64,000 bases of DNA from an uncultured bacterium (GCA_905216025.1 CAJMSE010000019.1:4413-68412), one strand, 5' to 3'; shown: positions 33,090 through 41,637, numbered from the stretch's first letter. The notes: generated by a model from the sequence alone, not told the origin. Translations and numbers: made by a program.

Positions 33090-34655
33090 TTATTTCTCGG
33101 CTGAGGTTATCACCTCGATGCCTTTCCTTACAATATCGTTTTCTTCGTTGATAATCTCGAAATACTGGTTCATGTCCCACAGGTCGCGGGCCACGAGGGC
33201 TTTCAGCTGCAGGCGCAGCAGGGGCAGCGTCTTGGCCAGCTCCCCGTCGTCTTTCGGCTTTATGCCCTGCTTCTCCGCCTCGGCGATGATGCCGTCGGTG
33301 ACGCTCTGCGGTATCTCGAAGCGTGCCTTGAAGTCGGCGAAGCTGGCATACTGCCTCTTCAGGCTCTTGCGGTTCTTGTCGGCGTAGTGCAGGTTTGCGT
33401 TCACGATGAGTCCCTTTGCCGACAGCTCGCGGTGCAGCCGGGTGTAGCGTGTGGTGTCGAGGGGCACGAACCGGTCGGGCATTATGCCTCCGCCGCCGTA
33501 TACGGTGCGGTGGAGCCGCAGGGTCTGGTATTTCAGCGAGTCGGCGAAGTGTATGCTGTCTGCATTTGTCAGCTCGCCGCTCTTGAGGCGGTTCATCATG
33601 TCCATGGCGTAGTCCTTGTTGTCGCCTTTCTTATATGGCTTCTGTATGCACCGTCCGGCGGGCGTGTAGTAGTGCGACACGGTGAGGCGTATCATCGAGC
33701 CGTCGGGCAGGTCTATGGGGCGCTGCACGAGGCCCTTGCCGAATGTGCGGCGGCCTACGACGGTGCCGCGGTCGTGGTCCTGCACTGCTCCGGTGACAAT
33801 CTCGGCAGCCGATGCGGTGTATCCGTCGACGAGCACGACGATGCGTCCGTCCATGAAGCGTCCGTTGCCGCGTGCGCGGTATTCGGTGCGCGGGGTGGTG
33901 CGGCCCTCGGTGTATACGATGAGGTCGTCCTTGGCGAGCATCTCGTCGGCGATGCTCACGGCTGCCTGCAGGTAGCCGCCGCCGTTTTCCTGGAGGTCGA
34001 GCAGCAGGTCGCGCATGCCCCCGGCCTTCAGCCTGGCGAGGCTCTCGACGAACTCTGCGTGCGTGGTGGCTCCGAAGCTGCCTATGCGTATGTATCCCAC
34101 TCCGGGCCTTATCATGTATGCCGCGTCTACCGACTTGACGGGTATCTTGTCTCTCGTGACGGTGAAGGTGAGCTGCCCGGCGATGCCCCGGCGCACCACT
34201 CCGAGGCGCACCTTCGTGCCCTTGGGTCCGCGCAGGCGGCGCATTATCTCTTCGCGGGCCATCTTCACTCCTGCTATCGCGGTGTCGTTGACGGTGACGA
34301 TGCGGTCGCCGGCGACGATGCCGGCCCGCTCCGACGGGCCTCCGGCCACGGGCTGTATCACCATGAGCGTGTCGTCCATCATGTTGAACTGCACGCCGAT
34401 GCCCTCGAAGTTTCCGGCGAGCGGCTCGTTCATGGCCTTCACCTCCTTCGGGGTGGAGTACGACGAGTGGGGGTCGAGCTTCTCGAGCATGCCGCGGATG
34501 CCGTCTTCGACGAGCTTCTTCTCGTCAACGCTGTCTACGTAGAGCTTGGATATCGCCAGTTCGGCGATGCTCAGCTTGCGCAGGGCCTCGGTCTGGGCGT
34601 TTAAAGGTAAAAAGGTAAAGAGGTAAAAAGGTAAAAGGGCGATGGCGCGCTTCAT
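33090..34655 (-). CDS. S41 family C-terminal processing peptidase (first paralogue)
   Basis: A 521-residue exported protease (529 if the upstream ATG at 34679 is used). The signal peptide MKRAIALLPFYLFTFLPLNA is followed by an N-terminal helical region, a PDZ domain (FEGIGVQFNMMDD...GIVAGDRIVTVNDT, about 85-170) and the S41 protease domain. Ser282 is in GYTASAAEI and Lys307 in RTFGKGLVQ. It would trim periplasmic proteins. The signal peptide core is encoded by an 8-bp repeat, AGGTAAAA on the plus strand. It lies downstream of parE after a repeat module. Confidence 0.9.
   Translation of the reverse strand: MKRAIALLPFYLFTFLPLNAQTEALRKLSIAELAISKLYVDSVDEKKLVEDGIRGMLEKLDPHSSYSTPKEVKAMNEPLAGNFEGIGVQFNMMDDTLMVIQPVAGGPSERAGIVAGDRIVTVNDTAIAGVKMAREEIMRRLRGPKGTKVRLGVVRRGIAGQLTFTVTRDKIPVKSVDAAYMIRPGVGYIRIGSFGATTHAEFVESLARLKAGGMRDLLLDLQENGGGYLQAAVSIADEMLAKDDLIVYTEGRTTPRTEYRARGNGRFMDGRIVVLVDGYTASAAEIVTGAVQDHDRGTVVGRRTFGKGLVQRPIDLPDGSMIRLTVSHYYTPAGRCIQKPYKKGDNKDYAMDMMNRLKSGELTNADSIHFADSLKYQTLRLHRTVYGGGGIMPDRFVPLDTTRYTRLHRELSAKGLIVNANLHYADKNRKSLKRQYASFADFKARFEIPQSVTDGIIAEAEKQGIKPKDDGELAKTLPLLRLQLKALVARDLWDMNQYFEIINEENDIVRKGIEVITSAEK
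34605..34636 (-). repeat. four tandem copies of an 8-bp repeat inside a signal peptide
   Basis: AGGTAAAA, AGGTAAAG, AGGTAAAA, AGGTAAAA in exact 8-bp register. Read on the minus strand they encode LPFYLFTFLPL of the S41 protease signal peptide. Confidence 0.85.
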
Positions 34656-34693
34656 GCCTTCTGAGATGGGGTGTTTCATTGTGGTGTTGTTTT

Positions 34694-34904
34694 AGCCCCT
34701 CCCGACCTCCCCAAAGGGGAGGAGAATATTATGGGAGGGATGGGTTTTCTTTATGGGAGATTCTGGGAGGGCTGGGAGAGCTGGGAACTATGGGAGAACT
34801 GGGAACTATGGGAGAGCTGGGAACCCTTTATGCAGCTATCGGATTCTTCCTTCTTCACTCTTCCCTCTTCCTTTCTCCTCCCCTTGGGGAGGCTGGGAGG
34901 GGCT
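34694..34904. repeat. palindromic CCTCCCC/GGGGAGG element with 9-bp core
   Basis: The left end is AGCCCCTCCCGACCTCCCC with AAAGGGGAGG, and the right end CCTCCCCTTGGGGAGG then CTGGGAGGGGCT. Between them are about nine TGGGAnnnn 9-mers and a CCCTTTATGCAGCTATCGG stretch with a GAAGAGGGAAG-type tail. This is the most complete copy of the family. It ends 3 bp before the parE stop codon. Confidence 0.82.
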
Positions 34905-34907
34905 CCC

Positions 34908-36851
34908 TCACTCCACCACATCTTCCTCTATCACGAGGTTGTCTATGATGAAGTTCTGTCTTTCCTGGGTGTTCTTGCCCATGTAGTATTCGAGGAGCTT
35001 CTGCACCTGGTCGGTCTTGTGTAGCGTGACCTGCTCGAGGCGCATGTCCGGGCCGATGAAGTTGGCGAACTCGTCGGGCGATATCTCGCCGAGACCTTTG
35101 AACCGCGTTATCTCCGGGTCGGGACCGAGCTCGGCGATGGCCTTGAGGCGCTCGTCCTCGTTGTAGCAGTAGCGGGTGATGAAGTCGCTCTTCTTCCCGT
35201 CGGCCTTTGCCGCCGCCCCGGCCACCACCTGCTTGTCCTTTATCTTCGTGCGGCGGTTGCGCACGCGGAAGAGCGGCGTCTGCAGCACGTATACGTGTCC
35301 TTTCTTGATAAGGTCGGGGAAGAACTGGAGGAAGAAGGTGATGATGAGCAGGCGGATGTGCATGCCGTCGACATCGGCATCGGTGGCGACGATGACCTTG
35401 TTGTAGCGCAGCGTGTCGAGACCCTCCTCTATGTCGAGCGCGGCCTGCAGCAGGTTGAACTCCTCGTTCTCGTAGACCACCTTCTTGGTCAGCCCGAACG
35501 AGTTGAGCGGCTTTCCGCGCAGCGAGAACACGGCCTGCGTGTTCACGTCGCGGCTCTTGGTGATGCTTCCGCTGGCCGAGTCGCCCTCGGTGATGAATAT
35601 CGAGCTCTCCTCCTTGCGGGCGTTCTTGGCGTCGCTGAAGTGTATGCGGCAGTCGCGCAGCTTGCGGTTGTGCAGGTTCGCCTTCTTGGCGCGCTCGCGG
35701 GCGAGCTTGGTCACTCCGGCCATGGCCTTGCGCTCCTTCTCGCTCTCCTGTATCTTCTGGAGCATCACCTCGGCCACGTCGGGCGTCTTGTGTAGATAGT
35801 TGTCTACCTCGGTCTTGATGAAGTCGCCCACATATTTGTTGATGCTCACGCCGCCGCCGGGCTCCATGGTGAGCGAGCCGAGCTTTATCTTCGTCTGGCT
35901 CTCGAACATCGGCTCCTCCACGTTGATGGCTATCGCGGCGACGAGGCCGTTGCGTATGTCGCCGTATTCGAAGCCCTTGCCGTAGAATTCCTTTATCGTC
36001 TTGGCGATGTGCTCCTTGAAGGCGCTCTGGTGCGTGCCGCCCTGCGTGGTGTGCTGGCCGTTCACGAACGAGTGGTACTCCTCGCCATACTGCCCCGTGT
36101 GGGTGAAGGCAATCTCGATGTCGTCGCCCTTGAGGTGTATGATGGGGTAGAGGCCGTCTGTGGTCATGGTGTCGTTGAGCAGGTCTTTCAGTCCGTTGCG
36201 GCTGAGGATGCGCCTGCCGTTGTACATGATGGCCAGTCCGGTGTTGAGGTAGGTGTAGTTACGCAGCATCGTCTCCACGATGTCGTCGTGGAACGAGTAG
36301 TTCTGGAAGAGGGTGTTGTCCGGCTCGAAGAATATGTACGTGCCGTTCTCGTCGGCCGTGTCTTCGGTGACGTCGCTTGTCATCACGCCGCGCTCGAAGG
36401 TGGCCTTGCGCACCTTGCCGTCGCGGTATGAGCGTACCTCGAAGTGCGAGCTGAGGGCGTTGACCGCCTTCACGCCCACACCGTTCAGTCCGACGCTCTT
36501 CTTGAACGCCTTTGAGTCGTACTTTCCTCCGGTGTTGAGCACGCTGACGGCTTCTATCATCTTACCCTGGGGGATTCCCCGGCCGTAGTCGCGCACGGCT
36601 ACGCGGAGGTTGTCTTCGACGGTGATCTCTATTCTGTTGCCGGCGTGCATCTTGAATTCGTCTATCGAGTTGTCCGTCACTTCCTTGAGAAGCACGTATA
36701 TTCCGTCTTCGGGCAGGTTTCCGTCGCCGAGGCGGCCGATGTACATGCCGGGGCGGGTGCGCACGTGCTCCATGTCGGAGAGGTGGCGTATGTTGTCGTC
36801 GGTGTATTCGACGCTGTTCAGCAGTTCGCTGGTATCTTGGTTGTTGGGCAT
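34908..36851 (-). CDS. parE: DNA topoisomerase IV subunit B
   Basis: A 647-residue type IIA topoisomerase ATPase subunit, which with ParC decatenates chromosomes. The GHKL ATPase part has EVTDNSIDE, DYGRGIP and GLNGVGVKAVNAL. The transducer domain contains QGGTHQSAFKEHI. The TOPRIM domain carries EGDSASG and DADVDGMHIR. It ends in PLFRVR...RFKGLGEISPDEF. The length and absence of a GyrB-type insertion favour ParE over GyrB. No parC is in the window. Confidence 0.93.
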   Translation of the reverse strand: MPNNQDTSELLNSVEYTDDNIRHLSDMEHVRTRPGMYIGRLGDGNLPEDGIYVLLKEVTDNSIDEFKMHAGNRIEITVEDNLRVAVRDYGRGIPQGKMIEAVSVLNTGGKYDSKAFKKSVGLNGVGVKAVNALSSHFEVRSYRDGKVRKATFERGVMTSDVTEDTADENGTYIFFEPDNTLFQNYSFHDDIVETMLRNYTYLNTGLAIMYNGRRILSRNGLKDLLNDTMTTDGLYPIIHLKGDDIEIAFTHTGQYGEEYHSFVNGQHTTQGGTHQSAFKEHIAKTIKEFYGKGFEYGDIRNGLVAAIAINVEEPMFESQTKIKLGSLTMEPGGGVSINKYVGDFIKTEVDNYLHKTPDVAEVMLQKIQESEKERKAMAGVTKLARERAKKANLHNRKLRDCRIHFSDAKNARKEESSIFITEGDSASGSITKSRDVNTQAVFSLRGKPLNSFGLTKKVVYENEEFNLLQAALDIEEGLDTLRYNKVIVATDADVDGMHIRLLIITFFLQFFPDLIKKGHVYVLQTPLFRVRNRRTKIKDKQVVAGAAAKADGKKSDFITRYCYNEDERLKAIAELGPDPEITRFKGLGEISPDEFANFIGPDMRLEQVTLHKTDQVQKLLEYYMGKNTQERQNFIIDNLVIEEDVVE

Positions 36852-36884
36852 TATTGGGGTTTTGGGGGTTATGTTTTTTGGGGG

Positions 36885-36956
36885 CTATGGGAGAGCTGGG
36901 AGTTATGGGAGAACTGGGAGCTATGGGAGAACTGGGAGCTATGGGAGAACTGGGAA
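36885..36956 (+). repeat. four tandem 18-bp repeats (ATGGGAG family)
   Basis: Four near-identical units of CTATGGGAGAACTGGGAG at 36885, 36903, 36921 and 36939. The following CCTTTATGCAACTATTGG and GAAGAGGGAAGAACGAAG-type segment match the inside of the 34694 element, so this is a copy lacking the palindromic ends. It lies 33 bp upstream of parE. Confidence 0.9.
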
Positions 36957-37001
36957 TCCTTTATGCAACTATTGGATTCTTCGTTCTTCCCTCTTCGTTC
37001 T

Positions 37002-38159
37002 TCACTTGGAGATCGGGATGGGCTTCTTATAGCACCTGCGGCGCTTGTGGCATTCGCGCTCGAGATACTGCCACTGGCTCTGCACCTTCTCGTTGGTCTC
37101 CATTTCCACGTGGGTCTCGCCCCACTTGAAGCCATATTTCTGGTACCACGGTATCAGGTCGGCGAAGAGCAGGGCGTTGGCGCCCTTGGCGCGGTATTCG
37201 GGCAGGATGCCTATGAGCAGCAGGTCGACGACCTCCGTCTTGTGGAAGAACAGCGCCTTGGCAATGTGCCACCACCCGAAGGGCAGCAGGCGGCCGCGGC
37301 GGCACTTCTGCAGCGCGCGCGTCAGAGACGGTATGGTGATGCCCACGCCGACGATTTTGCCGCCGGCATTGCGGTCTTCCACGAGCGTCACGAGGTTGAG
37401 GTCGGCCATCTTCAGATACATCTTCACATACTGGTCTATCTGCCGCTGGCTCAGTTCGGAGTAGCCGTAGAGGTGGCTGAACGTGCCGTTTATCACGTCA
37501 AAGATCTTCTGGCCGTAGCCCTCCTTTAGCACTTCGCGCTTCGTCAGTTTCTTCACGTGCAGGTTGTAGCGCTTCTCTATCATCGCCGCAATCTTGGCAT
37601 ATTTCTCCGGCATCTTCTCCGGCACGAGCAGCTTGTACTCCACGTAGTCGTTGTCTTTCTCCCAGCAGCCCATGCGCTCCATGTGCTCGGGATAGTAGGG
37701 GTAGTTGTATATCGTGGCCTGGGTGCCGAGCTGGTCGAATCCGTGGGTGAGCATGCCCTCGGGGTCCATGTCGGTGAAGCCGAGCGGACCGATCATCTCC
37801 GTCATGCCCTTGCTGCGCCCCCAGTCTTCGACCGCCTTGAAGAGAGCCGCCGACACGTCCATGTCGTCGATGAAGTCTATCCATCCGAAGCGCACGCTGC
37901 GGCGGTTCCAGCGCTCGTTGGCCTTGTGGTTGATGATTGCAGCCACGCGTCCGACGGCCTTTCCGTCCCTGTAGGCGATGAAATACTCGGCCTCGCAGAA
38001 GTCGAAAGCGGCGTTCTTGTCCTTGCTCAGCGTGTTGACGTCGTCGAAATAAAGGTTGGGGGCATCGTATTCGTTGCCTTGATATAAGTCGTAGTGGAAT
38101 TCGATGAAGGCTTTGAGGCCTTTCCTGTCAGTTACTTTCCTAATTTCTATCTGTGACAT
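37002..38159 (-). CDS. GNAT-like acetyltransferase family protein of Bacteroidetes
   Basis: A 385-residue soluble protein. The N-terminal part (RKVTDRKGLKAFIEFHYDLYQ, then AVGRVAAIINHKAN) and a second segment (LLIGILPEYRAKGANALLFADL) look like two GNAT-type acetyl-CoA-binding folds. Such proteins are common and uncharacterised in Bacteroidetes. The substrate is unknown. The stop codon TGA comes from the GAAGAGTGAAG-type repeat that follows, so the last residues may be new. It has its own promoter at 38309-38316. Confidence 0.75.
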   Translation of the reverse strand: MSQIEIRKVTDRKGLKAFIEFHYDLYQGNEYDAPNLYFDDVNTLSKDKNAAFDFCEAEYFIAYRDGKAVGRVAAIINHKANERWNRRSVRFGWIDFIDDMDVSAALFKAVEDWGRSKGMTEMIGPLGFTDMDPEGMLTHGFDQLGTQATIYNYPYYPEHMERMGCWEKDNDYVEYKLLVPEKMPEKYAKIAAMIEKRYNLHVKKLTKREVLKEGYGQKIFDVINGTFSHLYGYSELSQRQIDQYVKMYLKMADLNLVTLVEDRNAGGKIVGVGITIPSLTRALQKCRRGRLLPFGWWHIAKALFFHKTEVVDLLLIGILPEYRAKGANALLFADLIPWYQKYGFKWGETHVEMETNEKVQSQWQYLERECHKRRRCYKKPIPISK

Positions 38160-38308
38160 TATAGCCCTTTTGATACTTGTTGTTATTACGGCATAGATAG
38201 CAGAGCGTTATCTATGCTTGTCCATATCTGATGATAAAGGTTGCCGCCGGCCCGTAAACAGCTCCGGATAAACTGCCGTTTTGCTGCCGGAAAGGCGGCT
38301 ATTTCATG

Positions 38309-38316
38309 CAAAGGTA
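38309..38316 (-). promoter_or_regulatory. promoter of the GNAT-like gene
   Basis: The minus strand reads TACCTTTG followed by CATG. The leader is about 150 nt. Confidence 0.5.
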
Positions 38317-38369
38317 GCTTTAAAAATCAAAAAGAAGAAAGAAAATTTGTTTTTTTTAAGAAGTTGGTT

Positions 38370-38377
38370 TACTTTTG
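38370..38377 (+). promoter_or_regulatory. promoter of the OmpA-family gene
   Basis: TACTTTTG followed by CAG, with TTTG at 38346-38349 and a 20-bp spacer. Confidence 0.65.
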
Positions 38378-38427
38378 CAGGCAATCAGATGAATTTTAAA
38401 GTATTAACTATTAAATTAACAAAACGA

Positions 38428-39555
38428 ATGTATAGAAAACAATTCTTGACGGCAGCGCTTTGCCTGCTGGCTTCCGGCGCTGTGATGGCGCAGGACGGCG
38501 ACAAGGGTAAGCTGAAGTCTTACAGCTATGTAGAGGCGCAGGGAGGTGTCCAGATGACTCTGACGGATGCGAAGATGGACAAGTTGATAACTCCGGTGGG
38601 CGCACTCTCGTTCGGCCACTACTTCACTCCCGTGGTGGGCGCGCGTCTCCATGTCAGCGGATGGGAGGCAAAGAGCGGATTCAACGACCTCGGCTTCTAC
38701 AAGTGGAACTACATCACCACGAGCGCAGACATCATGGTGAACCTCAGTAATCTTATCGGCAGCAAGAGAAACCACTTCCTCAACGTGATATTCATCGGCG
38801 GCGTCGGCCTCACCAACGCATGGAGCAACGATGATGCCAACGCCATGGCCAAGGCCAACATGGACCGCAACATGCCGTTCGTTTGGGACGGCAACCGGCT
38901 GAGCCATAACCTCCGGGCCGGTCTGCGCCTCGAGACCGACGTGAGGAAGCCGCTCGGCGTGTCGCTCGAGATCGGTGCAAACAGTCTTGACGACCGCTTC
39001 AACTCAAAATACAACGATGCCGACGACTGGATGGTCACCGCCGCACTCGGCGTGAGCCTGCGCTTCGGCCATAAGTACAGGAAGCCTGCCGTCGTGCCCG
39101 CAGCCGTGGTGACACCGGCAGCGAAGCCGGAGCCAGTTCCCGCTCCGGTGACAAAGACCGTCACCCGCACGGTGGAGAAGAAAGTTCCTGTGAAGCTGCA
39201 TGAGGAGAAGTTCTACAAGCTCCGCGAGTCTGACGCTGAGGGCGGAAAGGCCCAGATGAAGCGCGTGGCCGACTTCCTGAAAGAGTATCCTGAGGCAAAG
39301 GTCACAATCGTGGGTTATGCCGACAAGGGCACGGGAACTCCCGAACTGAACGTTAAGTATGCCAAGCAGCGTGCCGACAAGTGCAAGGAAGAGCTCGTAA
39401 ACGAGTATGGAGCTGATGCTTCGCGCATCATCACCGACTCGAAGGGCGACAGAGTACAGCCGTTCGAGGACAACGACAAGAACCGCTGCGTCATCATCGA
39501 CGGCTCAGCGGAGAAGACCGTCACCGAGACAATCACCGAGACGGTGACAGAATAA
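38428..39555 (+). CDS. OmpA family outer-membrane protein
   Basis: A 375-residue protein. The signal peptide covers 1-21 (ASGAVMAQ). An 8-strand-like barrel domain extends to about 215 (ALGVSLRFGHKYR). A Pro/Ala linker (VVTPAAKPEPVPAPVTK) follows, then a C-terminal OmpA-like peptidoglycan-binding domain (YPEAKVTIVGYADKGTGTPELN, QRADKCKEEL, and a late DNDKNRCVII). It would tether the outer membrane to the cell wall. The tail TVTETITETVTE is a short Thr/Glu repeat. Its 3' end overlaps the convergent methyltransferase gene by 51 bp. Confidence 0.9.
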   Translation: MYRKQFLTAALCLLASGAVMAQDGDKGKLKSYSYVEAQGGVQMTLTDAKMDKLITPVGALSFGHYFTPVVGARLHVSGWEAKSGFNDLGFYKWNYITTSADIMVNLSNLIGSKRNHFLNVIFIGGVGLTNAWSNDDANAMAKANMDRNMPFVWDGNRLSHNLRAGLRLETDVRKPLGVSLEIGANSLDDRFNSKYNDADDWMVTAALGVSLRFGHKYRKPAVVPAAVVTPAAKPEPVPAPVTKTVTRTVEKKVPVKLHEEKFYKLRESDAEGGKAQMKRVADFLKEYPEAKVTIVGYADKGTGTPELNVKYAKQRADKCKEELVNEYGADASRIITDSKGDRVQPFEDNDKNRCVIIDGSAEKTVTETITETVTE

Positions 39556-40749
39556 AAGGACATGTTTCCTTTCGGGGAGGGTGGTAGCAAAGATATAGGT
39601 GCTGCCACCCTCCTTTATTTTAAGGCGCTTGCGCAGTTCGGCCACGGTCAAGGGGAAGTTGCGCACGGTGATGTTGGCCCTGTCGGTTCCGGCAAGGACC
39701 GCCTTCAGCTCCTTGCGGTTCATCCCCGTGACGGCCTGCACGGCGAAGCGTCGGCCCGGGAAACCGGCGACTGGCGTGCCGGAAACGAACAGGTGGCTGT
39801 TGGCGTCTATCTGCCGCACGCCGTAGCGCTGCGCGACGGCCCTGAAGCAGCCGGCCTTCATTATCGAAGCGTTTGGTTCGTAGAGATATCTGAAATCGTC
39901 ATCATCATCAGCCGGCTCTCCATTCCCCGCCGCGGCAGCAAATTCTTCCCTCTTCCCTCTTCGTTCTTCACTTATAAAAATAGTGTCGTCTGCGCAGAAC
40001 AGCCTTATCCCTTCGCTGCCGTCGCCGCGCCGCGTCGCCACAACCAGCAGTTCCTTGCACTCGTTCCCGGCGGATACGATGTGCACCTCGCTGACGCATC
40101 TTCCGGCCGCGGCCTCGATGTCTTCCACCGCCTTGTGCCAGTCGAGCATGGGCGACAGCTTTATCATCACGCTGCCGGCCTTGTCCAGCAGAGTGTCCAT
40201 GAGATTGAGAATGTCGGGGGTGCAGTCGCTGATGGCGAATGTGCGGCCGCCGTGACTGTCGCGGCGTGCGGGATCGATGAATATCAGTGACGCCCCGCCG
40301 GAGAAATACTTGATGTATTCCGTGCCGTCACCGTTCACCGTCTCCGCATGGTTGAGGCCGAGAAGGCGGAAGTTGTCCTTCGCGATGGCGCATAGATGCT
40401 CCTGCCGCTCTATGTATACGGCCCGTTCAAACCGGCGTGCGATGAACGAGAAGTCGACGCCGAAGCCACCGGTGATGTCTATGAACAGTTCGCCGCCGGC
40501 AATCCTTCCGGCGATGTCGGCCTTGTAGAGGGCCGTCTGTTCGCTCGAGCACTGCTCCATGGAGATGTGCGGCGGGTAGGTGATGCCCTCGGTGGCGGCC
40601 CATGACGGAAGCTTGCGGCGCGCCGTCTGGCGGCCGGCAATCTGGTCGAGGGCAAAAGGCAGGTCTATGTCGGTGCGGCCGGCGGCCTTCAGTGCGAGGG
40701 CGCGGACGTCGTCGTTGGCGTGGGAAGCTATGAAGTCGGAGGTTGTCAT
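39505..40749 (-). CDS. class I SAM-dependent methyltransferase with THUMP-like C-terminal domain
   Basis: A 414-residue cytoplasmic protein. The helical N-terminus is followed by a Rossmann methyltransferase core with SAM motif I FIDITGGFGVDF (about 90) and IDPARRD (about 154), as in RNA methyltransferases. A C-terminal domain resembling the THUMP-like region follows (FVSGTPVAGFPGRRF..., AELRKRLKIKEGG). The substrate is probably RNA but unproven. A low-complexity insertion (ERRGKREEF...ADDDDD) corresponds to the GAAGAGGGAAG-type repeat. The start at 40749 is chosen because the preceding 10 codons are repeat-derived. Confidence 0.82.
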   Translation of the reverse strand: MTTSDFIASHANDDVRALALKAAGRTDIDLPFALDQIAGRQTARRKLPSWAATEGITYPPHISMEQCSSEQTALYKADIAGRIAGGELFIDITGGFGVDFSFIARRFERAVYIERQEHLCAIAKDNFRLLGLNHAETVNGDGTEYIKYFSGGASLIFIDPARRDSHGGRTFAISDCTPDILNLMDTLLDKAGSVMIKLSPMLDWHKAVEDIEAAAGRCVSEVHIVSAGNECKELLVVATRRGDGSEGIRLFCADDTIFISEERRGKREEFAAAAGNGEPADDDDDFRYLYEPNASIMKAGCFRAVAQRYGVRQIDANSHLFVSGTPVAGFPGRRFAVQAVTGMNRKELKAVLAGTDRANITVRNFPLTVAELRKRLKIKEGGSTYIFATTLPERKHVLLFCHRLGDCLGDGLLR

Positions 40750-40758
40750 GGGAGATGG

Positions 40759-40937
40759 AGCCCCTCCCGGCCTCCCCAAAGGGGAAGTGAAGGGCGGAAT
40801 TTTATGGGAGGAATGGGAATTTTATGGGAGTTATGGGAGTAATGGGAGGACTGGGAGTAATGGGAGGGATGGGAGAGATGGGATGAATGAGCCGGCCGCC
40901 ACGCTTCACCTCCCCTAAGGGGAGGCCGGGAGGGGCT
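40759..40937. repeat. palindromic CCTCCCC/GGGGAGG element with 9-bp core
   Basis: AGCCCCTCCCGGCCTCCCC at the left, nine or more ATGGGAGnn 9-mers in the middle, and CCTCCCCTAAGGGGAGG with CCGGGAGGGGCT at the right. The right end encodes the C-terminus of the VanX-like gene. Confidence 0.82.
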
Positions 40938-41637
40938 TCTTCCGGGGGGCTTGGGGGAGGGGCTTCACCACCTTAAAATATTTCTTAGCCTGTGCCCTTG
41001 TCCTCAGGTTGAAGTGCCACCACTCGGTGCGCAGGGGCTTCCAGCCGGCTGAGCGCATCACCTCGCGCAGCAGGCGGCGGTTGTCGTAGGCCTCGCGGGT
41101 GATCATCTTCCGCCTGAGCAGTTGTTCCTCGCTGTCTATGTGCGAGATGGCCGTCATGTTGTCGACCTTGGTTCCCATGGGGATGGTGTCGCCGTTCTCG
41201 CGGCAGAGGGTGATGTCGACGGCCAGTCCGTAGTTGTGCAGTCCGCCGCCGTTCTTCGGGTTACTCACGTAGAAGCTGTGGCCGGTGTTCTTCACCGCGT
41301 CCCACATCTTCTGCTGTATGCTCATCGGGCGTGCCGCGTCGTAAACCTTGAGGCTCAGGTCGGGCCTGAGCTGCTTCAGCCTGCGCTGTGCCTTGACGAG
41401 CGCATCGGCTGCCAGCGGGTGCAGGAAAGCCTGTTTCAGGTCGCCGTAGAGTATGCGTCCGGTGAAGTTGTCGGCCCGGGCATACATCAGGCTGACGTGT
41501 ATCGTCGGGTCTTTGACAGCTATGTCGACAAGTCCCTGTGCGGCCATGGCCTGTGCCGTGGTCTTGCGCGTCTTCTGTGCGGCGGCGAATGTTGCGGCGG
41601 CAAGGATGATGACGGTGATTATTGCTTTTGATTTCAT
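40915..41637 (-). CDS. D-alanyl-D-alanine dipeptidase-like M15 metallopeptidase (VanX/DdpX family)
   Basis: A 240-residue exported zinc peptidase with a signal peptide (1-20, ATFAAA). Zinc ligands H134 and D141 are in GLHNYGLAVDI and H208 in EWWHF, with E205 as catalytic base. The R/S motif YDAARPMSIQQKMW is also present. The family cleaves D-Ala-D-Ala or peptidoglycan peptides; a periplasmic location argues for cell-wall peptide recycling rather than vancomycin resistance. The last residues KPLPASP and the TAG stop are encoded by the repeat element at 40759-40937. Confidence 0.88.
   Translation of the reverse strand: MKSKAIITVIILAAATFAAAQKTRKTTAQAMAAQGLVDIAVKDPTIHVSLMYARADNFTGRILYGDLKQAFLHPLAADALVKAQRRLKQLRPDLSLKVYDAARPMSIQQKMWDAVKNTGHSFYVSNPKNGGGLHNYGLAVDITLCRENGDTIPMGTKVDNMTAISHIDSEEQLLRRKMITREAYDNRRLLREVMRSAGWKPLRTEWWHFNLRTRAQAKKYFKVVKPLPQAPRKKPLPASP

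Noticed and set aside
40915..41637. Vancomycin resistance gene vanX
   Set aside because: No vanH, vanA or vanS/R genes nearby and the protein has a signal peptide. Cell-wall peptide recycling is more likely.
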